Origin: JALYOC01 sp036675345
GTDB taxonomy: Bacteria; Myxococcota; Myxococcia; Myxococcales; Myxococcaceae
Direction: 5' to 3'
NCBI GenBank assembly: GCA_036675345.1
Contig: JAKFFE010000038.1
Coordinates: 1 to 61,906 of the forward strand
Length of the DNA: 61,906 bases
A program made the translations under genes and the position numbers. The notes beneath the pieces are model-generated. The model did not search any database, was not told the origin of the DNA, and worked only from the letters and a program-made list of their open reading frames with translations. This document shows positions 41,548-49,594 of the stretch, in pieces; positions within the stretch are counted from its first letter, which is position 1; every line of letters begins with the position of its first letter.

Positions 41548-43257
41548 TTGGCCACGCTGCCCCATGACGGCACTCCCCCGGGAACGCTCTCGAACCAGTC
41601 GCTGCACGGTCCGTCCGCTCCCCTCCAGAACCGGGTCCTGGCCCAGCAGGCCGCCCGTCGCGCCCAGGAGATCCTGGCCGACACCGACCTGGCGACCCTG
41701 ATCGCAGCTCCCCACGAGAAGCGGGAGATCGGCCGGTCACGAGAGGTGTTCGTGAACCGGAACATGCGGATGGCCAACGTCGAGCTGATCGGCTTCGACA
41801 TGGACTACACGCTGGCGATCTACCACATGCGCCGGATCGAACAGCTCTCGTTCGACATGACGCTGCAGCGGCTGGTGTCGCAGCTGGGCTACCCGGCGCA
41901 GATCTCCCAGGTCCAGTACGACCACTCCTTCGTGATGAGGGGGCTGATGGTCGACAAGGTGAACGGCAACCTGATCAAGATGGACCGCTTCGGCCACGTG
42001 GGCCGCGCCTACCATGGGCTGCAGCCGCTGGACCGGGAGACCTGGAAGAAGCTGTACCGGCACGAGCGGGTGAAGGCCAAGAACAACCCCCAGTACGCCT
42101 GGATCGACACCCTGTTCGCCCTCCCCGAGGCCTGCCTGTTTGCGGGGATCATCGACCTGCTGGAGGGCCAGGGCCAGAGCGTGGCCTACGGCAAGCTGTA
42201 CGACGACATCCGGGAGACCATCGACTCGGTCCACCGGGACAACTCGCTCAAGGCGGAGATCCGCAAGGACATCGGCCACTACATCTTCAAGGACCCGGAG
42301 CTGGGGCCGGCGCTGCACAAGCTGCGCAGCGCCGGGAAGAAGCTGTTCGTGCTCACCAACTCCGCCTGGGACTACACCCAGGCGGTGATGAGCTACCTGC
42401 TGGACGGGGTGGTCCCCGAGTATCCCAGCTGGCGCAACTACTTCGACTGGGTGATCACCTCCGCCGCCAAGCCGGCCTTCTTCTCCGACGCCCGGCCGTT
42501 CCTGGAGATCGATCACAGCACCGAGGCCGGTCCGGTAGTGGGCGAGACCCAGACCCTGGATCGCTCCAAGGTCTACCAGGGGGGCAACCTCTTCGACTTC
42601 CAGCGGCTGACCGGCTACTCCGCGGACCGGGTGCTGTACGTGGGCGATCACATCTTCGGGGACATCCTCAAGTCCAAGAAGACCTCCCTGTGGCGCACCT
42701 GCATGATCGTCCAGGAGATCGAGGACGAGATCAGCTACTGCGACGGGCGCCAGGAGGAGATCGCGCGGCTCTCGGAGATCGAGGTGCTGCGGGCCCGGCT
42801 GGACGACGAGGTGGGCCAGCGCAAGACCCGGCTCAACGCGGTGGAGCGCAAGCTGGAGAAGGCCGGTCCTTCCCTCACCGAGGAGGAGCGGACCGCGCTG
42901 GAGGAGTCCCGCAAGGCGATGAAGGGCGAGCTGGACAAGCTGCGCCGCAGCCTCAAGGAGGCGGAGGAGCTGGCGGACACCCTGGAGGGCGACATCGAAC
43001 AGGGGTTCAACCGCTACTGGGGCCTGATGTTCAAGGAGGGCAACGAGAACAGCCGCTTCGGTGAGCAGGTGGAGCAGTTCGCCTGCGTCTACACCAGCCG
43101 GGTCTCCAACTTCCTGCACTACTCGCCGATGCAGTACTTCCGCTCCCCCCGGGACCTGATGCCCCACGAGCACGCCGGGGCGCTGTCCGGGAAGCTGTCT
43201 CCGCTGGGCAGCGAGGGCCCGGCCCGGGCCGCCTCCAACAACAACGCCAAGGAGTAG
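41548..43257 (+). CDS. HAD-superfamily 5'-nucleotidase (cytosolic purine cN-II-like)
   Basis: 569 residues. Nucleophile motif GFDMDYTLA (Asp84, Asp86), motif II FVLTNS, Lys in the SKKTSLW region, motif III YVGDHIFGDIL. This matches the HAD-IG 5'-nucleotidase family related to eukaryotic cN-II, which dephosphorylates IMP/GMP. Between motif III and the C-terminus there is a long charged coiled coil (about 390-490, RARLDDEVGQRKTRLNAVERKLEKAG...), then the conserved SNFLHYSPMQYFRSPRDLMPHE end. The start is unsure: TTG 41548 is the only upstream start in frame and lacks a ribosome site; GTG 41746 or 41752 would begin just before the conserved core. Confidence 0.87.
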   Translation: MATLPHDGTPPGTLSNQSLHGPSAPLQNRVLAQQAARRAQEILADTDLATLIAAPHEKREIGRSREVFVNRNMRMANVELIGFDMDYTLAIYHMRRIEQLSFDMTLQRLVSQLGYPAQISQVQYDHSFVMRGLMVDKVNGNLIKMDRFGHVGRAYHGLQPLDRETWKKLYRHERVKAKNNPQYAWIDTLFALPEACLFAGIIDLLEGQGQSVAYGKLYDDIRETIDSVHRDNSLKAEIRKDIGHYIFKDPELGPALHKLRSAGKKLFVLTNSAWDYTQAVMSYLLDGVVPEYPSWRNYFDWVITSAAKPAFFSDARPFLEIDHSTEAGPVVGETQTLDRSKVYQGGNLFDFQRLTGYSADRVLYVGDHIFGDILKSKKTSLWRTCMIVQEIEDEISYCDGRQEEIARLSEIEVLRARLDDEVGQRKTRLNAVERKLEKAGPSLTEEERTALEESRKAMKGELDKLRRSLKEAEELADTLEGDIEQGFNRYWGLMFKEGNENSRFGEQVEQFACVYTSRVSNFLHYSPMQYFRSPRDLMPHEHAGALSGKLSPLGSEGPARAASNNNAKE

Positions 43258-43258
43258 C

Positions 43259-44545
43259 TCACTCCGGGCGGGAGGATCCCCCGCCGGGGCCGAAGTCCTT
43301 GGCCGCCACCCGGAGCAGGAACCCGTCGCGCTGGCCGCCGAAGCCCTGCCCCGGCACCAGCTCCCCTTCGCTGTGGCCGGCCACGAACACCCCACCCTGG
43401 GGGTCCACCGCCACCGCGGCCAGATCCTCCCACTGCGGTGAGCCCGCCTGCCAGGCCCCGCTCCACTCCCCCTCCGGGGAGAAGCGGATCACGAACACGT
43501 CCTGCTCGCCGGCGAAGGTGAACCCGGGCAGCGCCCCCAGGGTCCCTCCCGCCGCGTACACCGTCCCGTCCCCGGCCACCGCCAGGTCCCAGGGCCAGTC
43601 GCTCTCCCCGCTGCCCGCCTGCATCACCCGCTGCAGCGAACCGGTGTCCGGATCCAGCACCGCCACGAACACGTCCTGCTGGCCGAAGGTGTGGGCCCCC
43701 AGCTGGGCGAAGGTGGCCCCGGCCACGTAGACCTTCCCATCCGGTCCCACTTCCACCGCGGTGGCAGCGTCCAGGCTGATCGTCCCCAGCTGGGTGTGCC
43801 AGGCCACGGTGCCATCCGCGCGCTCCCTGCGCACGAAGGGTCCCCGCCCGCTGCCGGCGGTCACCATCCCGGCCACGAACATCTCTCCCGGAACCCCGGC
43901 GGGGGCCATCCCCAGCAGGAAGTCGGAGGCAGGCAGCGGGCTGCGGCGCATCCAGTCCAGCCCGGCGCCCTCCCCGGTCCGATAGCGGGCAGTGACCCCG
44001 TTCTCCCAGTCCTCCACGTAGTTGGTGGGGACGAAGGTCTCGTCGTAGCCGGCCAGCAACACCGCGCCCTCTGCGTCCAGCGCGATCCGGTTCAGCCGCT
44101 GCGGCCGCTCGTCCCCGAACTGGATCACCGGGCCTGGCTCACCGCCGGCCAGGGGCGCGGAGATCAGGAGCACATCCGTCTGTCCGGCCGGGGTCTGCCC
44201 GGGAAACGTGCCCTGGGTGCGACCCACCGCCCACAGCGTCTCCCCCTGGAGGGTGACCGCGTCCAGGGTCTCGGATTGATCAGTGTCGAAGACCTGCTCC
44301 CAGCGGACGGTGCCCTCCCGATCGAAGGCGACCATCACCGCGGCCGCGTTCCCCCCCGGCTCCAGCCGATCCTCACCTACCCGGCCGTCCCGGTATCCGA
44401 CGGCGACCACCTGATCCCCGACCACCAGCACGTCCAGCAGCTCGTCGGCCCCCGGCCCGTTGAACACCGCCCCCGGCCAGACCGGGGTCTGGGATCCGCA
44501 GCCGCTCAGCAGGCTGAGCACCATCAGAGTCGCCGACGTTCTCAT
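43259..44545 (-). CDS. Lipoprotein with beta-propeller-like (SBBP) repeats
   Basis: 428 residues. Signal MRTSATLMVLSLLSGC with a lipobox at Cys16. The rest is made of 45-60-residue repeats with VAVDPQGGVFVAGHSEGELVPGQGFGGQRDGFLLR, VAVAGDGTVYAAGGTLGALPGFTFAGEQDVFVIRF and VEVGPDGKVYVAGATF, the pattern of SBBP/beta-propeller proteins common in Myxococcota. No catalytic residues. Probably surface- or periplasm-exposed binding protein of unknown ligand. Convergent with the nucleotidase, one base between stops. Confidence 0.85.
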   Translation of the reverse strand: MRTSATLMVLSLLSGCGSQTPVWPGAVFNGPGADELLDVLVVGDQVVAVGYRDGRVGEDRLEPGGNAAAVMVAFDREGTVRWEQVFDTDQSETLDAVTLQGETLWAVGRTQGTFPGQTPAGQTDVLLISAPLAGGEPGPVIQFGDERPQRLNRIALDAEGAVLLAGYDETFVPTNYVEDWENGVTARYRTGEGAGLDWMRRSPLPASDFLLGMAPAGVPGEMFVAGMVTAGSGRGPFVRRERADGTVAWHTQLGTISLDAATAVEVGPDGKVYVAGATFAQLGAHTFGQQDVFVAVLDPDTGSLQRVMQAGSGESDWPWDLAVAGDGTVYAAGGTLGALPGFTFAGEQDVFVIRFSPEGEWSGAWQAGSPQWEDLAAVAVDPQGGVFVAGHSEGELVPGQGFGGQRDGFLLRVAAKDFGPGGGSSRPE

Positions 44546-44635
44546 CGGGCCGGCGTTCTAGAAGATCCGGACCGAGGACTTCCAGCAGACTCCTTCATCG
44601 AAGCGGGGCCGATCGCCGCGGACCAACCCCTGAGT

Positions 44636-44677
44636 TGAAAAGACACGGCGGCGCCCACCCTGAGGGTAAGCGCCGCC
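44636..44677 (-). terminator. Strong Rho-independent terminator after the small lipoprotein
   Basis: On the minus strand GGCGGCGCTTACCC and GGGTGGGCGCCGCC form a 14-bp stem (two G-T wobbles) around a TCA loop, followed by GTGTCTTTTC. It lies 22 bases after the stop of the 95-residue lipoprotein gene, giving that gene its own transcript end. Confidence 0.85.
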
Positions 44678-44699
44678 GGGGCCCTCTTCTGGGGAAGCG

Positions 44700-44987
44700 C
44701 TACTGGGTGCGCTCTTCGATCGGACCCTCGCCGTCGTCGAACACCCCGGGCTCGTCGCCGATCTTGTCGTCGGCCACCCCGTCCTGCTCCAGCGGACCCT
44801 CGCCGTCGTCGATCACGCCGTTCTTGTCGCCGATCGAGTCCGCGGCCTTGTGGTCCATCCCTTCGCGGCCGGCGCCGCCGGTGCCCTCCTCGATCACCCG
44901 AGGCTCGGCCCGCTCGCCGTCCTGACACGCGATCCCGCCCACCCCGACCACCGCCAACGCACCCGCCAGAATCCAGTTCTTCGTCAT
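44700..44987 (-). CDS. Small acidic lipoprotein with two EF-hand-like repeats
   Basis: 95 residues. Signal MTKNWILAGALAVVGVGGIAC with lipobox Cys21. The mature part is acidic and contains two 17-residue repeats, IGDKNGVIDDGEGPLEQ and IGDEPGVFDDGEGPIEE, each resembling a shortened calcium loop (D-x-N-G-x-I-D-D-x-E). A possible calcium-binding envelope peptide. AAAGGAG lies eight bases before ATG 44987, and a strong terminator follows, so it is a well-expressed monocistronic gene by structure. Function unknown. Confidence 0.8.
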   Translation of the reverse strand: MTKNWILAGALAVVGVGGIACQDGERAEPRVIEEGTGGAGREGMDHKAADSIGDKNGVIDDGEGPLEQDGVADDKIGDEPGVFDDGEGPIEERTQ

Positions 44988-45112
44988 GTCCGTGGCTCCT
45001 TTGCTCTGACGGGAATCTTTGGCGCCGGAGGTAGGACGTCAGCCGGGATCGGGCGGCCATCCCAGGGGCTCGTTTGCCCGCTTGCTTTGTGCCCGACCGG
45101 GCTGGGACCTGC

Positions 45113-45127
45113 TACATTGGTTCGCCA
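45113..45127 (+). promoter_or_regulatory. -10-like hexamer of the purine catabolic operon (possible leaderless start)
   Basis: TACATT (45113-45118) lies nine bases before ATG 45128, and there is no Shine-Dalgarno sequence between them. Possible -35 partners (TTGTGC at 45087, 20-base spacing; TTGCTT at 45082) are poorly spaced. A transcript starting about seven bases after the hexamer would have almost no leader. No operator palindrome for a urate-responsive regulator was found by eye. Confidence 0.3.
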
Positions 45128-47395
45128 ATGAAGCGCCTCGACGAGGGTTCCTCGCAGGGCTGGGTCGGCCGTTCTCCTCCGCGCACCGATGGGGCCGACA
45201 AGGTCACCGGTCGCGCGCGCTACCTCGATGATCTGCACTTCGAGGGGCAGTTGTGGGGAAAGACCATCCGCTCCACCGTCCCCCACGGCCTGATCAAGTC
45301 GATCACCTTTGATCCGGCCTTCGACTGGAGGGGCATCACCCAGGTCACCGCGGACGACATCCCCGGGGACAACGTGGTGCACCTGATCCAGGACGATCAG
45401 CCCTACCTGGCCAGGGACCGGGTCCAGCACTACGACGAACCGATCGTGCTGCTGGCCTGTGCGGACCGCGAACGGCTGGAGGAGGCCGCCCGGCACGTGA
45501 AGATCGAATACCAGCGCCTGCCGCCGGTGTTCGATCCGCTGGTCTCGCCGCAGGTCTTCAAGTCCTACCGGATCGAGAGGGAGGCCCAGCAGTTGGCCTC
45601 CCTGTTCGAGAAGGCGGACCAGATCGTCGAAGGCACCTACGTGGTCCGGCATCAGGAGCAGCTGTACATCGAGCCCAACGCGGTCTGCGCGGTCCCCCGC
45701 GGGGACGGCGGGGTCACCCTCTACGGATCGATGCAGTGCCCGTTCTACGTGCAGCGGGCCCTGATGCGGGTGCTGGCGATTGGCGAACACCAGCTGGCGG
45801 TGATCCAGACCATCACCGGCGGTGGCTTTGGCGGCAAGGAGGAGTACCCGTCGATGATCGCCGGGCACGCCGCGCTGCTGGCCCGGAAGGCCAACGCCCC
45901 GGTGAAGCTGATCTACAGCCGGGACGAGGATCTGGCCGCCACCACCAAGCGGCACCCGGCGGTGATCCGCCACCGGACGGCGGTGAAGAACGACGGCACC
46001 CTGCTGGCCACCGAGATCGACATCACCATGGACGGGGGCGCGTACTGCACCCTCTCCCCGGTGGTGCTCTCCCGCGGCACCATCCACTCCGCCGGTCCCT
46101 ACCGATGGCAGGCGGTGCGGATCGACGCGCGGGTGGTGGCCACCCACACCCCGCCCAACGGCGCCTTCCGCGGCTTCGGCGCCCCCCAGACCCTGTTCGC
46201 CTGCGAGGCGCAGATGGAGCGGATCGCCCAGCAGCTGGGGATGGATCCGGTGGAGCTGCGGCGCAAGAACGCTCTCCAGCTTGGGGATCGCACCGCCACC
46301 GGGCAGCTGTTGAAGAACTCGGTCAGCGCGATCGAGGTCCTGGACCAGGCGGTGGAGCGCAGCGACTTTCTGCGCAAGCGGGCGGAGTACTCCGCCTTTC
46401 GCCAGGGCGCCAAGCGGCGCGGGATCGGGCTGTCGCTGGTGCTGCACGGCGCCGGCTTCACCGGTTCGGGCGAGGTGAAGCTCAAGGCCAAGGCCGGGGT
46501 GGAGCTGATCCCCTCCGGGGTGCGGGTGCTGGCCGCCTCCACCGAGATCGGCCAGGGCACCAACACCATCTTCGCCCAGATGGCGGCCGACGCCCTGGGG
46601 CTGTCTTTGGACCAGGTGGAGGTGGCGGTCCCGGACACCTCCAAGGTTCCGGACAGCGGGCCCACCGTGGCCTCCCGCACCGCGATGGTGGTGGGGGGAA
46701 CCATCACCAAGGCCTCCCTGGGGCTGCAGCGGGTGCTGGCCGGCTACGCCGCCGAGCTGCACCAGGTGCCACCGGAGACGGTCAGCTGCCGCCAGGGCAA
46801 CTTCTACTCCGGCACCCGGGGCCTGGGAGCGTGGACCGCGTTCGCCAAGCGCTACCTGGAGACCCGGGGGCCGTTGCGGATGGTGGAGACCTACAGCCAC
46901 CCGGAGGGAATCGTCTGGGACGACGAGACCTACGTGGGCGACGCCTACCCGGCCTACGCCTGGGCCTGCAACGTGGTGGAGCTGGAGGTGGATCTGGACA
47001 CCTACGAGACCACCGTCCTCAACGTCGTCACCGTCAACGACGTGGGCAAGGCGCTGCACCCGGTGCTGTGCGAGGGGCAGATCGAAGGCGGCCTGGTCCA
47101 GGCCCTGGGCTACGCCCTGCTGGAAGAGGTGATCCACCAGGACGGCCGGGTGATGAACCCCCGGTTGCAGAACTACATCATCCCGACCTCGCTGGACGCG
47201 CCGCCGATCCAGACGGTGCTTGTGGAGAACCCGTACCCGGAAGGCCCGTACGGCGCCAAGGGCGTGGGCGAGCTGCCGATGGACGGCCCCGGCCCGGCGG
47301 TCACCGCGGCGGTGCTGCACGCCACCGGCGCCTTCCTCACCGAACTGCCGATCAGCCCCGAGCGGCTGATGCGCGCCCTGGAGAACCCGTCATGA
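45128..47395 (+). CDS. xdhA: Xanthine dehydrogenase, molybdenum-binding subunit
   Basis: 755-residue large subunit of the xanthine dehydrogenase family (E. coli naming), binding molybdopterin and oxidising hypoxanthine/xanthine to urate. Seen: the N-terminal hammerhead (DGADKVTGRARYLDD), QEQLYIEPNAVCA, TITGGGFGGKEEY, the substrate-contact AFRGFGAPQTLF with Arg, GTNTIFAQMAADALG, and the catalytic Glu715 in YGAKGVGE. Starts at ATG 45128, with no ribosome site. Overlaps the iron-sulfur subunit by four bases. First of eight genes. Confidence 0.94.
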   Translation: MKRLDEGSSQGWVGRSPPRTDGADKVTGRARYLDDLHFEGQLWGKTIRSTVPHGLIKSITFDPAFDWRGITQVTADDIPGDNVVHLIQDDQPYLARDRVQHYDEPIVLLACADRERLEEAARHVKIEYQRLPPVFDPLVSPQVFKSYRIEREAQQLASLFEKADQIVEGTYVVRHQEQLYIEPNAVCAVPRGDGGVTLYGSMQCPFYVQRALMRVLAIGEHQLAVIQTITGGGFGGKEEYPSMIAGHAALLARKANAPVKLIYSRDEDLAATTKRHPAVIRHRTAVKNDGTLLATEIDITMDGGAYCTLSPVVLSRGTIHSAGPYRWQAVRIDARVVATHTPPNGAFRGFGAPQTLFACEAQMERIAQQLGMDPVELRRKNALQLGDRTATGQLLKNSVSAIEVLDQAVERSDFLRKRAEYSAFRQGAKRRGIGLSLVLHGAGFTGSGEVKLKAKAGVELIPSGVRVLAASTEIGQGTNTIFAQMAADALGLSLDQVEVAVPDTSKVPDSGPTVASRTAMVVGGTITKASLGLQRVLAGYAAELHQVPPETVSCRQGNFYSGTRGLGAWTAFAKRYLETRGPLRMVETYSHPEGIVWDDETYVGDAYPAYAWACNVVELEVDLDTYETTVLNVVTVNDVGKALHPVLCEGQIEGGLVQALGYALLEEVIHQDGRVMNPRLQNYIIPTSLDAPPIQTVLVENPYPEGPYGAKGVGELPMDGPGPAVTAAVLHATGAFLTELPISPERLMRALENPS

Positions 47396-47850
47396 AGCTG
47401 ACCCTCAAGGTCAACGGCGACCAACGGTCCGCCGAGGTCCCCGCCCTCAAGCGGCTGCTGGATGTGCTGCGCGAGGATCTGCAGCTCACCGGCGCCAAGG
47501 AGGGCTGTGGCGAGGGCGAGTGCGGCGCCTGCGCGGTGTGGATCAACGGGCAGCTGGTCAACTCCTGCCTGGTGCCCGCCAGTCAAATGGAGGGCGGGGA
47601 GGTGGTGACCATCGAAGGGCTGGCCCAGGGCGGAGTGCTGCAGCCGGTGCAGCAGGCCTTCCTGGAGCACAACGGGGCCCAGTGCGGCATCTGCACCCCG
47701 GGGATGGTGATGGCGGCGGAGAAGCTGCTGCGCAGCGGCAAGGAGACCACCGACGCCAACGTCCGCGAGGCGCTGGCCGGCAACCTCTGTCGCTGCACCG
47801 GCTACCAGAAGATCATCGACGCGGTCCGCGCGGTGGGAGCCGCCCGATGA
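47392..47850 (+). CDS. xdhC: Xanthine dehydrogenase, 2Fe-2S subunit
   Basis: 152-residue electron-transfer subunit. Plant-type cluster: Cys39, Cys44, Cys47 and Cys59 (GCGEGECGACAVWINGQLVNSCL); second cluster: Cys98, Cys101 (QCGICTPG), Cys133 and Cys135 (NLCRCTGY). All eight ligands are present. Passes electrons from the molybdenum site to FAD. Overlaps both neighbours by four bases. Symbol follows E. coli; in other bacteria xdhC denotes a cofactor-insertion chaperone, which is absent here. Confidence 0.95.
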   Translation: MKLTLKVNGDQRSAEVPALKRLLDVLREDLQLTGAKEGCGEGECGACAVWINGQLVNSCLVPASQMEGGEVVTIEGLAQGGVLQPVQQAFLEHNGAQCGICTPGMVMAAEKLLRSGKETTDANVREALAGNLCRCTGYQKIIDAVRAVGAAR

Positions 47851-48731
47851 TCTCCCGCATCTCGGTCACCTCGCCCCAGACGCTGAAGGAGGCCTACGAG
47901 CTGCTGGCGGTGCGGCCCAACGGGCTCAAGGTCCTGGCCGGCGGCACCGACGTGATGGTGCAGTTCAACGCCCGGGTGGGGCTGGACCAGGTCCGCCACG
48001 TGCTGGACATCTGGAAGCTCCCGGAGCTGCGGGGGATCCGCCGGGTAGGCGAGGAGCTGGTGATCGGCGCCCTGACCACCTACTCGGAGCTGATCGCCTC
48101 CCCGGAGGTCCTGGAGGACTGCCCGGCCCTGGTGGAGGTCTCCCGGGAGGTGGGCGCCTGGGCGATCCAGAACCGCGGAACCCTGGGGGGCAACCTCTGC
48201 AACGCCTCGCCCGCCGGAGACACCCTTCCCTTGCTGATCGCCGCCGGTGCCAGGCTGCGGGTGGGCGGACCGACCGGGGAGCGCAGCCTGCCGATCGACG
48301 AGTTCTTCGTCTCCTACCGCAAGACCGCGCTGCGCCCGGATGAACTGCTGCTGGACATCACCCTTCCCCGCCTGGAGGCCGCGCGCAACGAGCGGCTGGT
48401 GTACCGCAAGGTTGGCACCCGCAAGGCACAGTCGATCTCCAAGACCCTGCTGGCGCTGAGGGCCAACGTGGATGGAGACCGGCTGACCGCGGTGCGGGTG
48501 GGCGCCGGCTGTCTGGGCCCGGTGCCACTGCGCTGCCGCCACGCGGAGGCGGCGTTGATGGCCGGGCCGCTGGAGCCGGAGCGACGGATGCCGATCCGCC
48601 GGGCGCTGGAGCAGGACATCCGTCCGATTGACGATGTGCGGTCCACCGCCGACTACCGGCGGCTGGTCACCGGGAACGTGCTCTTGCGTCTGGTGGAGCA
48701 GGTGCTTTCTTCGCCGCGGCGCGCATCCTGA
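47847..48731 (+). CDS. xdhB: Xanthine dehydrogenase, FAD-binding subunit
   Basis: 294 residues of the CO-dehydrogenase flavoprotein type: AGGTDVMVQF near residue 31 for FAD pyrophosphate, NRGTLGGNLCNASPAGD (about 112-128), and the C-terminal CO_deh_flav_C domain (KVGTRKAQSISK). Transfers electrons to NAD or another acceptor. ATG 47847 overlaps the iron-sulfur gene. Together with the two preceding genes it makes a complete heterotrimer. Confidence 0.94.
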   Translation: MISRISVTSPQTLKEAYELLAVRPNGLKVLAGGTDVMVQFNARVGLDQVRHVLDIWKLPELRGIRRVGEELVIGALTTYSELIASPEVLEDCPALVEVSREVGAWAIQNRGTLGGNLCNASPAGDTLPLLIAAGARLRVGGPTGERSLPIDEFFVSYRKTALRPDELLLDITLPRLEAARNERLVYRKVGTRKAQSISKTLLALRANVDGDRLTAVRVGAGCLGPVPLRCRHAEAALMAGPLEPERRMPIRRALEQDIRPIDDVRSTADYRRLVTGNVLLRLVEQVLSSPRRAS

Positions 48732-48745
48732 ACCCAGGGGGAGTT

Positions 48746-49594
48746 TTGCCGGCAGAGCTCAAGGAGTGGTTGGAGATCGGTTTGCGGTGGTTCCACGTCT
48801 TCGCCGGCATGCTGTGGATCGGCGCCACCTGGTTCTTCACCTGGCTGGACGGGCGGGTGGAGGAGGAGACGGAGATTTTGGCCCCCGGGGCCGCGCCCCA
48901 GGTGTGGATGGTGCACAGCGGCGGCTTCTACATCGTGGAGAAGCAGAAGCAGCCGCAGTTGCTGCCCAAGCGGCTGCACTGGTTCAAGTACGAGGCCCTG
49001 TTCACCTGGATCAGCGGCTTTCTGCTGCTGATCTGGATGTTCTACCTGGGCCGCGGCTTCTTGATCGACGAGCGGACCTCCTCGCTCACCCACTCCAGCG
49101 CGGTGCTGGCCGGGCTGGGCTTCCTGGTGGTGGCCTGGGCGATCTACGACGGGCTGTGGATCTCGCCGCTGGGCAGGTACCCGCGGATCGCCGGCGGGGT
49201 GGCCTACCTGCTCTCGGTGTTCGCCGCCTGGTTCCTGCTGGAGATCTTCCTGGGGCGCGCGGCCTACCTGCACCTGGGCGCGATGTACGGGACGATCATG
49301 GTCTGCAACGTGTGGATCCGGATCCTCCCCGCCCAGACCTCGCTGCTCAAGGCCACCCGGGAGGGTGGCAAGCCGGACATGCGGCTGGCGGTGCGGGCCA
49401 AGCAGCGCTCGCGGCACAACACGTACATGGTGGTGCCGCTGGTGTTCTTGATGATCTCCAACCACTACCCGGTGACCACCTACGGCAGCTCCAGCCAGTG
49501 GCTGGTGCTGGCGTTGATGATCCCGCTGGGCTGGGTGGCCGCCCGGATGTTCCGTGGGGATGCCCGCAAGGGCGCCCTGGTCGGCGCGCCATGA
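48746..49594 (+). CDS. puuD: Membrane-bound urate oxidase/hydroxylase PuuD (no cytochrome c domain)
   Basis: 282 residues, about seven or eight membrane helices. PuuD-family sequence: WFHVFAGMLWIGATWFFTWLD, MVHSGGFYIVEKQ, LHWFKYEALFTWISGFLLL, RAAYLHLGAMYGTIMVCNVWIRILPAQ and RHNTYMVVPLVFLMISNHYP. It oxidises urate to 5-hydroxyisourate at the membrane. Many family members carry a C-terminal cytochrome c domain (CxxCH); this protein ends after the membrane part, so electrons must leave through a separate carrier. TTG 48746 has GGGGGAG three to eight bases upstream. It follows the FAD subunit by 14 bases and overlaps allB. Confidence 0.93.
   Translation: MPAELKEWLEIGLRWFHVFAGMLWIGATWFFTWLDGRVEEETEILAPGAAPQVWMVHSGGFYIVEKQKQPQLLPKRLHWFKYEALFTWISGFLLLIWMFYLGRGFLIDERTSSLTHSSAVLAGLGFLVVAWAIYDGLWISPLGRYPRIAGGVAYLLSVFAAWFLLEIFLGRAAYLHLGAMYGTIMVCNVWIRILPAQTSLLKATREGGKPDMRLAVRAKQRSRHNTYMVVPLVFLMISNHYPVTTYGSSSQWLVLALMIPLGWVAARMFRGDARKGALVGAP

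Noticed and set aside
44984..47320. 778-codon minus-strand open frame opposite the xanthine dehydrogenase large subunit
   Set aside because: The plus strand encodes an unmistakable Mo-subunit; the antisense product is low-complexity His/Gly/Leu/Gln.
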